Origin: Corynebacterium glaucum
GTDB lineage: Bacteria; Actinomycetota; Actinomycetes; Mycobacteriales; Mycobacteriaceae
Assembly (NCBI RefSeq): GCF_030408855.1
Contig: NZ_CP047358.1
Location: 558,001-622,000 of the forward strand
Direction of reading: 5' to 3'
DNA length: 64,000 nucleotides
Of this stretch, positions 1 through 8,908 are shown in pieces. The translations under genes and the position numbers were made by a program. Each line of letters starts with the position of its first letter. Position 1 is the stretch's first letter. The notes under the pieces are model-generated. The model searched no databases. It worked only from the letters and a program-made list of their open reading frames with translations, and was not told where the DNA came from.

Positions 1-417
1 GACGGGCGTGTGCAAGTCAATGAGTTGGCGATGCGCCCGCACAACACCGGCCACTGGACCCAAGACGGCTGTGTCACCAGCCAGTTCGAGCAGCACCTGC
101 GTGCGGTACTCGACTGGCCGCTCGGCGCGACGACGCCTACCGCCCCGGTGACCGTCATGGTGAACACGCTCGGCGGCGAAGCACGCCCCGAGATGCCGGT
201 GGCGCAGCGGGTAGCCGAAGTGATGCGCCGTCACCCGCAGGCGAAGGTGCACCTGTACGGCAAGGATTTTCGTGCCGGGCGAAAACTGGGCCATATTAAC
301 GTGGCCGCCGAATCGCTGGACGAGGCGCTGACGGTTGCTGAAGACGCAGCGCATTTCATTGTCCACGGCACGTGGCGCGACGCTGCGCACACCGCGAACA
401 ACGCAAAAGGAGAGTAA
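1..417 (+). CDS. purK: PurK, N5-carboxyaminoimidazole ribonucleotide synthase (3' part)
   Basis: This is the C-terminal part of the ATP-grasp enzyme that carboxylates AIR to N5-CAIR in purine synthesis. The frame is open from the first base of the window, so the N-terminal ATP-binding part lies upstream. The visible 138 codons contain the family signature NELAMRPHNTGHW, followed by a TSQFEQHLRAV segment and the small C-terminal domain. The gene ends three bases before purE, which catalyses the next step, so the two form an operon. Identity rests on this signature and the purE neighbour. Confidence 0.93.
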   Translation, partial: DGRVQVNELAMRPHNTGHWTQDGCVTSQFEQHLRAVLDWPLGATTPTAPVTVMVNTLGGEARPEMPVAQRVAEVMRRHPQAKVHLYGKDFRAGRKLGHINVAAESLDEALTVAEDAAHFIVHGTWRDAAHTANNAKGE

Positions 418-420
418 AGC

Positions 421-921
421 ATGCAGCCGCAGGTTGGTTTGATCATGGGGTCGGATTCCGACTGGGACACCATCGCACCCGCCGCCGAGGTGCTCAGCGA
501 GTTCGAAGTGCCGTTCGAGGTTGGCGTGATTTCTGCGCACCGCACGCCGGTGAAGATGCTGGCGTACGCCAAGCACGCGCACGTGCGCGGGGTGAAGGTG
601 ATTATCGCGTGTGCCGGCGGCGCGGCGCACCTGCCGGGCATGGTGGCGGCCGCGACACCGCTGCCGGTAATCGGTATTCCCCGGGCGTTGGCTGACCTGG
701 ACGGGTTGGACTCGCTGCTGTCGATCGTGCAGATGCCGGGTGGGGTGCCGGTAGCTACCGTGTCCATTGGCGGCGCGAAGAATGCGGGCCTGCTTGCCGT
801 GCGCATCCTCGGCGCCGGTGATCCTGCACTGGTTGAAAAGATGGCGCGCTACCAGTCGGATCTCTCCTCCGAGGTGGAACGCAAGGACGAGGCGCTGCGA
901 AAGCGTTTGATGGGTGAGTAA
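421..921 (+). CDS. purE: PurE, N5-CAIR mutase
   Basis: This 166-residue cytosolic enzyme converts N5-CAIR to CAIR in purine biosynthesis. The N-terminus carries the class I PurE pattern GSDSDWDT, then SAHRTP around residues 40-45 and the glycine-rich [14 protein letters not shown] segment near residue 61. Length is normal for bacterial PurE. A GGAG ribosome-binding site precedes the ATG. The gene follows purK directly and its 3' end overlaps the next gene by 8 bases, so the three are probably cotranscribed and translationally coupled. Confidence 0.97.
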   Translation: MQPQVGLIMGSDSDWDTIAPAAEVLSEFEVPFEVGVISAHRTPVKMLAYAKHAHVRGVKVIIACAGGAAHLPGMVAAATPLPVIGIPRALADLDGLDSLLSIVQMPGGVPVATVSIGGAKNAGLLAVRILGAGDPALVEKMARYQSDLSSEVERKDEALRKRLMGE

Positions 922-1396
922 GCGCCCAATCGTGGTGCTCGGCGCCCGAGTGATCGACGGGCGCCCGTCACGCATGCTTCAAGCTCGCTTATCGACGGCC
1001 ATGGGTGTCTACCGGTCTGCCCCGCGACCGATCGTCGTCAGTGGGTGCGGTGAAGCTGAACCGATGGCTGCTTGGCTGGTGGAGCACGGGGTGCCTGCGG
1101 CTGATGTGGTGTTAGAGCCGCTGGCGCGCTCGACGAATGAGAACCTCGAGCGCGCGTGGGCGATGTACCCGGATGCGGAGCGCCTAACGGTGGTCACCAG
1201 CGCGTTTCATGTCGCTCGCACGCGAGTGTGGGCGTGGCACCTGCAGATCCCGGTCGAGGTCGTGTCTGCGCCGATGCCGCCGGGGCGGCCGCTGAAGAAT
1301 CTCAAGCAGTACGCCCGGGAGCTGATTGCGGTGCCGCATTCCTTGGCTCGGGTGTTGTGGCGGCGTGTGATGCGTCGGGTGCGGGCGGGGCGGTAA
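914..1396 (+). CDS. ElyC/SanA/YdcF (DUF218) family protein
   Basis: This 160-residue protein has the DUF218 fold pattern: an N-terminal strand [13 protein letters not shown], a second strand [12 protein letters not shown], the [11 protein letters not shown] segment near residue 71 and the [13 protein letters not shown] segment near residue 92. Members are linked to envelope and vancomycin-sensitivity phenotypes in enterobacteria, but the biochemical role is unknown. There is no clear signal peptide or membrane anchor, so this is a short cytosolic-type version. It overlaps purE by 8 bases. Its last 95 bases are antisense to the 3' end of the converging DUF418 gene. Confidence 0.8.
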   Translation: MSKRPIVVLGARVIDGRPSRMLQARLSTAMGVYRSAPRPIVVSGCGEAEPMAAWLVEHGVPAADVVLEPLARSTNENLERAWAMYPDAERLTVVTSAFHVARTRVWAWHLQIPVEVVSAPMPPGRPLKNLKQYARELIAVPHSLARVLWRRVMRRVRAGR

Positions 1397-2426
1397 CGGG
1401 TTCCGGGGTAGCCGGCTCTGGGCCAACCGGTTTCGGACCGCCGCCAGCATTCCAGGTGAGCCAACGCCATGCCTTCTCCAAAGGGCCTTGGCCAAAGTAT
1501 TTGAGCCACAGCGTTGAAAGCAGCGACTGGACGACCAGCATCGCGGCCATCACCGCGAATCCGGTGAGGAACATGTCGTTGGTGACCACATCCGGGAGCC
1601 GCGGGATGCCCAGGGCGATGCGTGCGCCGATGATCACGAACGTAGCCACGATGTAGTTCGTCAGCGCCATGCGGCCAAGCGGCGCGAACACGGCACCAAG
1701 GAATGGACGCAGGGGAGTGCGGACAAGCACCACGGCGAGGGCCGCCCACGTCGCGGCGTACACCAAACCTGCCACTGACGCGACGAAGGGATACTGCTGC
1801 GTGCCGTAGCTGGAGTACTGCAAGTACTCCATGGCTGCGGTGAGAGGCAAAAGGCCGATCAGGGCGTAGGCGGCGGGTGTCGGGTCTTGATCAAGCCGCA
1901 TCGGCAGCGACCATTCGGCGAACGCGAACCCGAGCAGTAACAGACCCGGAATCACCAGGATGCCTCCCAGCGGCGCTCCCGCCAGCGTGAGAATCACGCC
2001 GAGCCACGTCGCGATGGTGCGTCGCCGTTGGGTGTCTCGCACGAAGGTGAGGGGAAAGAGCACAACGAATCCGAATTCCGCATAGAACATCAGCGCCTCT
2101 CCTGGGTGCAGGAATTGGTGGGCGATACCGAGCAGCAGGAGCGGGGCAAGACGGCGGGCCATTACCCGCGGCTCGCTCACACCACGCCGTCGAGCACTTT
2201 GCATGATCATGCAGAACCCGATACCGAAGAGGAAGGTGAACACAGGGAAGAAGCGCTGGCGGGCCAGCAGATCGAGCCACATGTACGCTGGCGTCTCCGC
2301 ATCCGGATTGGGGTAGAGGATCCACTGCTGCTGCACGTTCACAAATGCAATGCCGCACAAGGCGATCCCGCGCACAACGTCGAGGGACAGCATGCGGTTA
2401 GAGATGGAGGTATTCGATGTACGCAT
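1302..2426 (-). CDS. DUF418 family membrane protein
   Basis: This is a polytopic inner-membrane protein of 374 residues when started at the ATG at 2426. That ATG has a GAGGTAGAG ribosome-binding site; an upstream in-frame start at 2474 adds 16 unconvincing residues. The N-terminal motif LSLDVVRGIALCGI, several hydrophobic helices and the C-terminal block ending near FGQGPLEKAWRWLTW are typical of DUF418 proteins, whose function is unknown though transport or acyltransfer has been proposed. Beyond that block lies a Pro/Ala/Thr-rich tail of about 45 residues encoded antisense to the end of the ElyC-like gene. Confidence 0.85.
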   Translation of the reverse strand: MRTSNTSISNRMLSLDVVRGIALCGIAFVNVQQQWILYPNPDAETPAYMWLDLLARQRFFPVFTFLFGIGFCMIMQSARRRGVSEPRVMARRLAPLLLLGIAHQFLHPGEALMFYAEFGFVVLFPLTFVRDTQRRRTIATWLGVILTLAGAPLGGILVIPGLLLLGFAFAEWSLPMRLDQDPTPAAYALIGLLPLTAAMEYLQYSSYGTQQYPFVASVAGLVYAATWAALAVVLVRTPLRPFLGAVFAPLGRMALTNYIVATFVIIGARIALGIPRLPDVVTNDMFLTGFAVMAAMLVVQSLLSTLWLKYFGQGPLEKAWRWLTWNAGGGPKPVGPEPATPEPVTAPPAPDASHAATTPEPRNAAPQSAPGRTA

Positions 2427-2578
2427 ACTCTCTACCTCACTGGGACGCGAAGTGAAACGCAATGGTGTGCGCACTCTATTGTCGGTAGCGCCAGCACTAC
2501 CATTGGGCCAGCGGGTTACCTTGCTGTATCGCGCGGCGCTCTCTGTCTGCCCAGCACAAATGACCAGCTCAGAACCGA

Positions 2579-2621
2579 GCCTGTGGATAACTCGGCGGTG
2601 TCTCAGGACTTATCCACAGGC
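2579..2621. repeat. 12-bp inverted repeat made of two DnaA-box-like sites
   Basis: GCCTGTGGATAA at 2579-2590 and its exact reverse complement at 2610-2621 flank a 19-bp spacer. Each arm contains a perfect TTATCCACA, the DnaA-box consensus. The repeat lies about 50 bases upstream of the HNH gene. It could be a DnaA site, a cruciform, a transcriptional operator or a recognition site for the neighbouring nuclease; the sequence does not decide between these. Confidence 0.75.
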
Positions 2622-2659
2622 TGGAGGGTCGTGCCCTTCCGTTCAACGCAAATCGCGTT

Positions 2660-2665
2660 TAGGGT
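2660..2665 (+). promoter_or_regulatory. -10 element of the HNH gene, leaderless architecture
   Basis: TAGGGT is followed by 7 bases and then the ATG at 2673. No Shine-Dalgarno sequence is present. In actinobacteria this TANNNT-N7-start layout indicates transcription that begins at the start codon. Confidence 0.55.
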
Positions 2666-2672
2666 GCGCAGC

Positions 2673-3755
2673 ATGAACAACTTCCACGATTTCCTCCACG
2701 CGATATCAGCAGCAGCGCTGGACACTCTGGTGGGCTTCGACCGGCAGGCTGCACTCGACGCCGGCGTTGACCCGTCCAGGGCGAAAGCCTGGGCTGAACT
2801 CCACGACGTTTACTTCGGAACCACCAACTCACCCCAAAAGCAGCGGCTCGCTGGTGAAAAGGCCAGGCGACACGGCTTCTCCCTCGACCAGCTGGCGCTG
2901 CTGGAGCGGCGCCTCAGACCCATCAAACACGCCCGCACTCGGATGAAGCTGCGTCTCGCCCTGCTCGACGCAAAATGCACGTACAAAAAGCTCAGCGAAC
3001 TGGCAAACAAGCTAATCCCGAAGACACCGCCGGAACCGCCGCGGAAACAGGTGAGCTTCACGCGCTCTCGTCAAGGGTACCGAACCATGCGGGTCACAGC
3101 GGACGAGCGTGACCTGGCCGACCTTGAGCATGCTCTGCGCGCTGATCTCGACTCGACAAAACCCATTGCACAACAGATGTTGGAGCGTTTCCTCGAACTC
3201 ATGCGTGGCGACGGAACGGGCGTACCCAAGGCGGTGCCCCGCCCGTTACTACTCATCCCGTTACCGGAGTGGATCAAGGTGCTGCGCGACGAGGGCGACG
3301 ACACGGTGCTCGGGCTTAGCGACGGCACGACGATCACTGGTGCCGAATACCTGAACCGGCACCACGCAACCGTCGAAAATGGCCTTGAGGCTGCTCTCTT
3401 TCACCCGGAGGAAGGGCCGGTGAACCTCTACCGCGATCAGCGTTTTGCGAACCAAAAGCAACGCGATCTCGCGCGGGCGACGCTCACGATGTGCCCGGTG
3501 CCGGATTGTCGCCAGTCAGCCGACTCCTGCGAGATCAACCACATCAGGGCGTGGAAGCATGGCGGCGAAACGAATCTGAACAACCTCGCCCCGCTATGCC
3601 GGTACCACAACAGGGTCAATGATGATGACCCTGAGCGCGCCCGGCGCGGCCGCATTGAGTACGTCAGCGGCACGCCGGTATGGCACTCGCCGCGTGGCTA
3701 CCGCGCCACCAACACGCACCATCCGTACGGAGCGATGCAGACCTTGTTCGGTTAG
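2673..3755 (+). CDS. HNH endonuclease of the 13E12/DUF222 type
   Basis: This 360-residue protein has the actinobacterial layout of a helical DUF222-like N-terminal region followed by a C-terminal HNH nuclease. The nuclease zone starts near residue 274 with CPVPDC and continues with [21 protein letters not shown] and RYHN. This gives the conserved His-Asn-His and two CxxC-type zinc pairs. The start is the ATG placed 7 bases after TAGGGT; the open frame continues further upstream but without homology. The gene converges on the reductase gene with a 4-base overlap. Many copies of this family occur in actinobacterial genomes, and mobility or DNA-processing roles are only inferred. Confidence 0.88.
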   Translation: MNNFHDFLHAISAAALDTLVGFDRQAALDAGVDPSRAKAWAELHDVYFGTTNSPQKQRLAGEKARRHGFSLDQLALLERRLRPIKHARTRMKLRLALLDAKCTYKKLSELANKLIPKTPPEPPRKQVSFTRSRQGYRTMRVTADERDLADLEHALRADLDSTKPIAQQMLERFLELMRGDGTGVPKAVPRPLLLIPLPEWIKVLRDEGDDTVLGLSDGTTITGAEYLNRHHATVENGLEAALFHPEEGPVNLYRDQRFANQKQRDLARATLTMCPVPDCRQSADSCEINHIRAWKHGGETNLNNLAPLCRYHNRVNDDDPERARRGRIEYVSGTPVWHSPRGYRATNTHHPYGAMQTLFG

Positions 3756-4540
3756 CGGTAGACCAAGCCACCGTCGGTGAGGATCGCCTGACCGGTGATG
3801 TAGTCCGAGTCCGGCGAAGCCAAGAACGAAACCAGGTTGGCCACGTCCTCCGGGGTTTGAGCGCGCCCAAGCGCAATGCCCTCGACGTTCTCCTTGTACG
3901 TCGCACCCAGCTCTGCACCGGTTAGCTCATGGAACCGGCGGTCAATGTCTTCCCACATGCTGGTGCCCACGATGCCAGGGCAGTACGCGTTCACAGTGAT
4001 TCCGTCCTTGGCGTACTCCTGGGCGGCGACCTGGGTTAGGCCGCGGACTGCAAACTTGGAGGCCGAGTATGCACCGAGGATCGGGAATCCATCGTGTCCA
4101 GCGATCGAGGATGCGTTGATGATCTTGCCCCCGTGGCCGCGCTCCTTGAATTTCGCGGCTGCGGCCTGAATGCCCCAGAGGACACCCTTGACGTTGATGT
4201 CAAAGAGCGCGTCAACTTCCCCGTCCTCGATCTCCGCAATCGGCTGGACCTGGGCGATACCGGCGTTATTGACCATGATGTCAAAACCACCGAGCTCCTC
4301 TTCGGTGCGTGCGATGGCGGCGTAGATTTCGTCACGCTTCGACACGTCTGCACCAATTGCGATAGCTTTCCGGCCGAGCTGCGCAATCTGATCGACGGTT
4401 TCCGCGCAAGCGTTTTCCTCGAGATCGAGAACCGCTATGTCCGCGCCGTCCTGAGCTAGACGCAACGCTAAGCCTTGGCCGATGCCGCGGGCGGCACCAG
4501 TAACGAGGGCGACCTTGCCGTCAATTCCCTGAGTAGGCAT
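3752..4540 (-). CDS. butA: SDR oxidoreductase, probable diacetyl/acetoin reductase
   Basis: This 262-residue short-chain dehydrogenase has the NAD(P)-binding motif TGAARGIG near the N-terminus, NNAG after strand 4, the catalytic Ser (NASSIAGH) and the YSASK Tyr-Lys pair, and ends in [15 protein letters not shown]. The overall sequence, including [14 protein letters not shown] and the insertion before [10 protein letters not shown], resembles (S)-acetoin-forming diacetyl reductases (ButA/BudC). That would reduce diacetyl to acetoin or acetoin to butanediol. The exact substrate is inferred. The ATG at 4540 has a GGAAGGAG site. The gene lies 141 bases downstream of the sugar importer operon on the same strand. 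Confidence 0.8.
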   Translation of the reverse strand: MPTQGIDGKVALVTGAARGIGQGLALRLAQDGADIAVLDLEENACAETVDQIAQLGRKAIAIGADVSKRDEIYAAIARTEEELGGFDIMVNNAGIAQVQPIAEIEDGEVDALFDINVKGVLWGIQAAAAKFKERGHGGKIINASSIAGHDGFPILGAYSASKFAVRGLTQVAAQEYAKDGITVNAYCPGIVGTSMWEDIDRRFHELTGAELGATYKENVEGIALGRAQTPEDVANLVSFLASPDSDYITGQAILTDGGLVYR

Positions 4541-4681
4541 GGTGTACTCCTTCCGTACCGTGATTGGTTGACACTTTCCACCGTACAGAAGCCTGTCCAA
4601 CGCGGAACGTGGCGTTTACCACTCGTTTCCGCAACTCCAATAGCCGCGGCTACCACCCCGCCAGTACGCGAAGACGGCCGG

Positions 4682-5503
4682 TTAGCCCTTCACACCGCCG
4701 GCGGTCAGGCCAGAGACGATGCGGCGCTGGAACACCAACACCATGATGATTAGCGGGATGGTCACCAGGGACCCAGCCGCCATGATCGCGGCGTAGGGGT
4801 ACTCAAACGCACTCGGGCCACTGAAGCGCGCGATGGCCACGGTCACTGGCTCCGTCTCGGTGGTCGAAAGCTGGCGCGCGAGCATGAACTCGTTCCACGT
4901 CGTGATGAACGCGATGATTGCGGTGGTGAAGATCGCCGGTGCGGCTAGTGGCAGTAGCACGAGGCGGAATGCCTGGCTGCGGGTTGCCCCGTCGACGCGC
5001 GCTGCCTCCTCGAGCTCCCACGGCAGCTGCTGAAAGAACGAGATGAGCGTGTATACCGTCAACGGAAGCGCAAAGGAGATGTTCGGGATGATCATCGCGC
5101 GGTAGGTGCCAATCCACCCTAGGTCCCCGAATAGCTGGAACAGGGGGGTCACCAGCGCGATGCCCGGGAACATCGAGGCAGCCAGGATGATGCCGGTGAT
5201 GAAGCCCTTGCCGGGGAAATCGAGCCGCGCGAGTGCGTATGCGGTGAATACGCCGACGAGCACCGCGATCGCAGTTGTTGTCAGCGAAATGATCAGCGAG
5301 TTGCCGATCGCCCCGAGGAAGTCATTGCCCTTGTCCGTCGCCAGCGCGTCACGGAAGTTGTCGAGCGTGACGTGCGTCGGCCATGGAGTGGTGTCGAACG
5401 TGTGCCGTTTGTCGCGCAACGCGGTCACCAGCATCCAGTAGAACGGGGCAAGGCCCCAGATCATGATGAAGATGACGCCGAGGTAGTGACCAAGCTTTTT
5501 CAT
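4682..5503 (-). CDS. Carbohydrate ABC transporter permease, MalG/SugB type
   Basis: This 273-residue permease has six predicted membrane segments. The EAA loop ELEEAARVDGATRSQAFRLVLLPL near residue 180 contacts the ATPase. It pairs with the preceding MalF-type permease, overlapping it by four bases (ATGA). Together with the upstream lipoprotein it forms an importer of the LpqY-SugAB, ThuEFG or maltose class. The sugar cannot be read from the sequence. No ATP-binding subunit gene follows; a shared MsiK/SugC-type ATPase elsewhere is expected. Confidence 0.9.
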   Translation of the reverse strand: MKKLGHYLGVIFIMIWGLAPFYWMLVTALRDKRHTFDTTPWPTHVTLDNFRDALATDKGNDFLGAIGNSLIISLTTTAIAVLVGVFTAYALARLDFPGKGFITGIILAASMFPGIALVTPLFQLFGDLGWIGTYRAMIIPNISFALPLTVYTLISFFQQLPWELEEAARVDGATRSQAFRLVLLPLAAPAIFTTAIIAFITTWNEFMLARQLSTTETEPVTVAIARFSGPSAFEYPYAAIMAAGSLVTIPLIIMVLVFQRRIVSGLTAGGVKG

Positions 5504-6630
5504 CGCGAAGCCTCCTCAAGTCGGGCATTCAATGCTTCTGCATCTTGAGCAGTTGCTTGTCGACGGTCCTTTGCTCCGTGCTTTTCTTCCTTCTTCTGCG
5601 TCCTCTTGGGTGTCCTCTTGGGTGTCCTCTTGGGTTCCCTGACGGCGCCACCCACATCGGCACCGAGGAACCGGATCATGATGAACGCGACCGCAAAAAT
5701 GAGCAAGAAGATCAGCGTGGACAGGGCAGAAGCGGAGTTGAAGTTGTTTTGCCGCATGTCTTCGACCACCAGCTGCGAGATCGTTGCAGTGGGAGAGTTC
5801 GAGGAGCCGGAGATCATGATTACTGGGAGGTCGTACATGCGCAGTGCGTCGAGAGTGCGGAAGAGTACGGCCACCATCAGCGCCGGGCGTACGAGTGGCA
5901 GGGTGATGCGGGTGAATTGCTGCCACGTCGACGCTCCGTCGACACGCGCGGCTTCGTATACGTCTTTCGGAATCATCTGTAGTCCGGCGAGGATCAGCAG
6001 TGCCATGAACGGCGTGGTCTTCCATACGTCGGCGATGATGACGGCAAAACGCGCAGCCCACGGGTCAGTCGTCCAGGCAATGTTTTGACCCATCACAGAG
6101 TTGACGATGCCGCTGGGTGCGAACATGAATTGCCAAAGCTTCGCGGTCACTGCCGTCGGGATGGCCCAGGGGATGAGCACCGCCGCGCGGATGAGCGCGC
6201 GGGCCTTTGACGGGTGGTTCATGATGAGTGCCATTACCATGCCGAGGATCGTCTCCAACGCGACAGTGACCACGGTGAAGAACAGGGTGATTCGTACTGC
6301 TGGCCAGAAGTCGGTGGCAAGAACGCCGGGAGGGCAGGCGCCCACCACGCCGGATGGGCTCATGCACCGATTGGTGATCCAATAGAGGTAGTTTTCGAGG
6401 CCCGCGAACCCCCCGTCCACAAATACGCCGGTGGATGGGTCAAGGCGCCGGTTTCCTTGGAAGGACAGCCAAATCGCGCGCACGATCGGGTAGCCAATAA
6501 CAATGGCAAGCACGATGAGGGCGGGTGCGATGAGGGCGTAGGCCTTTCCTTTGTCACCCTGCTTCTGGTTTCGACGTGAATTTGGCGCCTTCGTGCGCCG
6601 AGTGGTGCCAGGCTCAGTGATGGTACTCAT
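5500..6630 (-). CDS. Carbohydrate ABC transporter permease, MalF/SugA type
   Basis: This is a 376-residue membrane component of the sugar importer. It has a charged cytosolic N-terminus, a first helix near residues 32-52, and the EAA motif VYEAARVDGASTWQQFTRITLPL. The start at 6630 (MSTITEPG) is preferred because it has a GAAGG site; an upstream ATG at 6657 lacks one. The C-terminus carries an unusual basic tail with three PKRT units encoded by a 12-bp tandem repeat at about 5600-5637, then KKEEK. This tail is not part of the permease fold. One copy of the dispersed GCTTRTCGACG motif lies in it (5555-5565). Confidence 0.88.
   Translation of the reverse strand: MSTITEPGTTRRTKAPNSRRNQKQGDKGKAYALIAPALIVLAIVIGYPIVRAIWLSFQGNRRLDPSTGVFVDGGFAGLENYLYWITNRCMSPSGVVGACPPGVLATDFWPAVRITLFFTVVTVALETILGMVMALIMNHPSKARALIRAAVLIPWAIPTAVTAKLWQFMFAPSGIVNSVMGQNIAWTTDPWAARFAVIIADVWKTTPFMALLILAGLQMIPKDVYEAARVDGASTWQQFTRITLPLVRPALMVAVLFRTLDALRMYDLPVIMISGSSNSPTATISQLVVEDMRQNNFNSASALSTLIFLLIFAVAFIMIRFLGADVGGAVREPKRTPKRTPKRTQKKEEKHGAKDRRQATAQDAEALNARLEEASR
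5600..5637. repeat. 12-bp in-frame tandem repeat in permease gene
   Basis: About three copies of GGTGTCCTCTTG lie in tandem and, read on the minus strand, encode repeated PKRT units in the cytosolic tail of the MalF-type permease. The unit is a multiple of three, so copy-number change would keep the frame. Confidence 0.8.
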
Positions 6631-6672
6631 GCCAGCCTTCGGATCTATTTGTTCCATTGGGGAGTAAACGGG

Positions 6673-6712
6673 CCAACGCCCGCACCGGATTTTAAACGGT
6701 TGCGGGCGTTGG
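6673..6712 (-). other. Intercistronic hairpin between binding-protein and permease genes
   Basis: CCAACGCCCGCA at 6673-6684 and its perfect complement at 6701-6712 form a 12-bp stem with a 16-base loop. It lies in the 120-base gap between the solute-binding gene and the permeases. There is no U-run on the minus strand after it. It therefore more likely stabilises or attenuates the message, giving more binding protein than permease, than acts as a full terminator. Confidence 0.7.
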
Positions 6713-6777
6713 GCGCGCCAGTTTGATGACCTGGTTCGCAGGTGTGTGAGTTTCCAGGTGAACTACTGGGGGGTGAA

Positions 6778-8076
6778 CTACTGGGCCTGCTTGATGGCGG
6801 CAGCCATATCCTTGGTGGCGTCATCGACGCTCTTGCCAGAGGTAAGCGCTGCGTAAGCGTTGTCCTGGACGGCCTTGGAGATCGCCGGGTAGAACGGGGA
6901 AACTGGGCGTGGCTTCGCGTTTTCCAGGGATTCTTTCAATGCCGGCAGGTACGGATGCTCCTTGATCAGGTCTTCATTGTCGTAGATGGAGGCCAGCACC
7001 GGCGGGAAGGATGCTTCTGCGAAGGAAAGCTGATTCTCCTCTGAAATAATGAACTCGATGAAATCGCGGGCGGTTGCCTTGTGCTTGGAGTTCACATTGA
7101 TGCCGTTGTTGTAGCCGCCGAGGGTAGACACGCCGACCCCCTTTTCTCCAACGAGTGGCTGCACCTCGAAGTTCAGGCCTGCTTCCTCGGAGTTGGAGTA
7201 CATGTACGGCCAGTTGATGGCGAACGCGGTGTTGCCTTCGGTGAAGGCCAGGTTGGTCTCCTCTTCGGTTGCTGCAGTGGAGGCGGAGGCGATGGTGCCT
7301 TCCTTGTATGCATCAACAAGAGCTTGCAGGCCGGCCTTCGCCTCTGCGGATTCGACGGTCGGCTGTCCGGAATCGTCAATAACTTCGCCGCCCCAACCGT
7401 GGATGAAGTCGAGCGTGTTCACGGTGAGACCTTCATACTGCTTGAGCTGGGTGGTCAGGCAATCTGCGTCGCCTTCCATCGCCTCGCAGGCAGATTTGAT
7501 GTCGGCGAAGGTGTCCGGTGCCTCCGGAATCATGTCCACGTTGCGGAACAGCAGCTGGCCGTTGGTGTTCTGCGGCAGGGCGTAGAGAGTGCCGTTGTAG
7601 GTTGCGGAGTCCACCGTGGATTGCAGCAGCTCGGACGTGTCGATCTTGTAGTCGCCCTCGAGCGGCTCGAGCCACTGGTTTGCGGCGAAGTCGGCGGTCC
7701 AGACAACGTCAAGCGCCATTACGTCGTAGTCGGAGTTACCGGCCTGCAGGGACTGCACGAGGGTGTCTCGCTGGTCGTCCGCCTCACCAGCGAGCTCACT
7801 GAGCGTGACTTCCTCGTCCGGGTGCTCTTCGTTCCACTTCTCAATGATCGGGATGACCTTGTCTGTGTCGTTCCGGCCCATAGCGAACGTAATGGGTCCG
7901 CGATCCTCGCCAGTAGCGGCCTTGTCGCCGTCTTTGGTGGACACGGCAGTCGCGGTGTCGGTTGCAGTTTTGGTCTCAGTGGTGTCGCCGTCGTTGGAGC
8001 AGGCCACCAAGGTGGCGGAGCTGAGTGCGAGAGCACAGATGGCAGCGCCAGTCTGGCGGGTTGCAAGCTTTTTCAT
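6778..8076 (-). CDS. Sugar-binding lipoprotein of ABC importer
   Basis: This 432-residue extracellular solute-binding protein has a signal peptide ending in the lipobox LVAC, so Cys26 would be lipidated and the protein anchored outside the membrane. A Thr/Asp-rich linker (about residues 28-60) precedes a family 1 substrate-binding fold with DYDVMALDVVWTADFA, LYALPQNTNGQLLFRN and a C-terminal FIEFIISEENQ segment. It resembles LpqY/trehalose-maltose binding proteins, but the ligand is not determined. A GAAAGG site precedes the ATG, and TAGATT at 8107-8112 is a candidate -10. It is the first gene of the importer operon. Confidence 0.9.
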   Translation of the reverse strand: MKKLATRQTGAAICALALSSATLVACSNDGDTTETKTATDTATAVSTKDGDKAATGEDRGPITFAMGRNDTDKVIPIIEKWNEEHPDEEVTLSELAGEADDQRDTLVQSLQAGNSDYDVMALDVVWTADFAANQWLEPLEGDYKIDTSELLQSTVDSATYNGTLYALPQNTNGQLLFRNVDMIPEAPDTFADIKSACEAMEGDADCLTTQLKQYEGLTVNTLDFIHGWGGEVIDDSGQPTVESAEAKAGLQALVDAYKEGTIASASTAATEEETNLAFTEGNTAFAINWPYMYSNSEEAGLNFEVQPLVGEKGVGVSTLGGYNNGINVNSKHKATARDFIEFIISEENQLSFAEASFPPVLASIYDNEDLIKEHPYLPALKESLENAKPRPVSPFYPAISKAVQDNAYAALTSGKSVDDATKDMAAAIKQAQ

Positions 8077-8190
8077 ACACAGACCTTTCGAATCGGAGGT
8101 GCCTTTAATCTAGAAGACCCAGGAATCCGAAAACGCCCAATTTGGTTGTTTACCCGACAATGGGGGTAGAGCTGGGGGAATGCCGGGAGA

Positions 8191-8889
8191 TTAACCCGCA
8201 GTTAAGAATCGCGTTACCTTCTCTATCTGTGCGATCTCGTTCATCCGATTCGTCGAAACCAACCCGGCGGCAACTACCACCGAGCCCCCCGCAGCCAGGG
8301 GTGCGAGCACCGCATGTTCGAACTCATCCGTGGTGCTCCAGTGCGGCACCAAGTAGCGCTCGGCACCAAGCTCGTCCCGCGCAAATGTGCTGAGCTCCGG
8401 GCTTTCACCGAAGTACTGGTCGCCGTAGAAGCGGACGGTCGGCCCGAAGTCGATGGTGCCAGGGGGAAGGGCACCTCCGGCTTCCACAACGCCGCGACCG
8501 AACGCATCGTCAGAGACCACGACACAGTCGCACTCCGGAATGCCGTTCCAGGTGTCAGCGCCTGCAAGTGAGGTGAAGACGACGGTGGGGTTGTGCGTCG
8601 GACCGTCGAAACTCGGACCGTCGAAATTCGAACCGTCGAAACGCGGAATGCGCGAGGAGTTGTAAGTGCCGAGGGCGATGACCGTGGCCTGCCATGACAC
8701 GGGCAGGTCAATGAGCACAGAGGAATCGTCTTCTAGCTCGAATTCCTCGTCGAGCAGGTTCGCGACCTTGCTTGCCCAGTTCTCTAGCGTCTGGCCCGAG
8801 AATTCCATGCGGGTGCCGCGCGCGTCGTTGTAAACGGTCAGGCGCGGCGATGCCGGGTCAGCGCGCAGGAGTGGGGAAAGCAGGCTCAT
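8191..8889 (-). CDS. TIGR03089 family protein
   Basis: This 232-residue protein is of the small actinobacterial TIGR03089 family, which resembles a fragment of AMP-forming ligases but lacks a full active site. Visible landmarks are the N-terminal LLSPLLRADPASPRLTVYND, IDLPVSWQATVIALG and the C-terminal LAAGGSVVVAAGL. Residues of the form FDGxx are repeated three times near residue 84 by a 15-bp tandem repeat. The start at 8889 lies 7 bases after a TACGCT hexamer (8897-8902 on the minus strand), suggesting a leaderless message. It sits next to the LCP gene, as in mycobacteria. Confidence 0.82.
   Translation of the reverse strand: MSLLSPLLRADPASPRLTVYNDARGTRMEFSGQTLENWASKVANLLDEEFELEDDSSVLIDLPVSWQATVIALGTYNSSRIPRFDGSNFDGPSFDGPTHNPTVVFTSLAGADTWNGIPECDCVVVSDDAFGRGVVEAGGALPPGTIDFGPTVRFYGDQYFGESPELSTFARDELGAERYLVPHWSTTDEFEHAVLAPLAAGGSVVVAAGLVSTNRMNEIAQIEKVTRFLTAG
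8600..8645. repeat. 15-bp in-frame tandem repeat
   Basis: Three imperfect copies of a 15-bp unit beginning CGTCGAAA encode successive FDG-containing pentapeptides in the TIGR03089 protein. It is one of several short in-frame tandem repeats in the window. Confidence 0.75.
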
Positions 8890-8908
8890 GCCCGCCAGCG
8901 TAGACCAA

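Noticed and set aside
2028..2672. Upstream extension of the HNH frame to 2028
   Set aside because: The extra 215 residues read through the antisense of DUF418 and the DnaA-box region; the ATG at 2673 has a proper -10 spacing.
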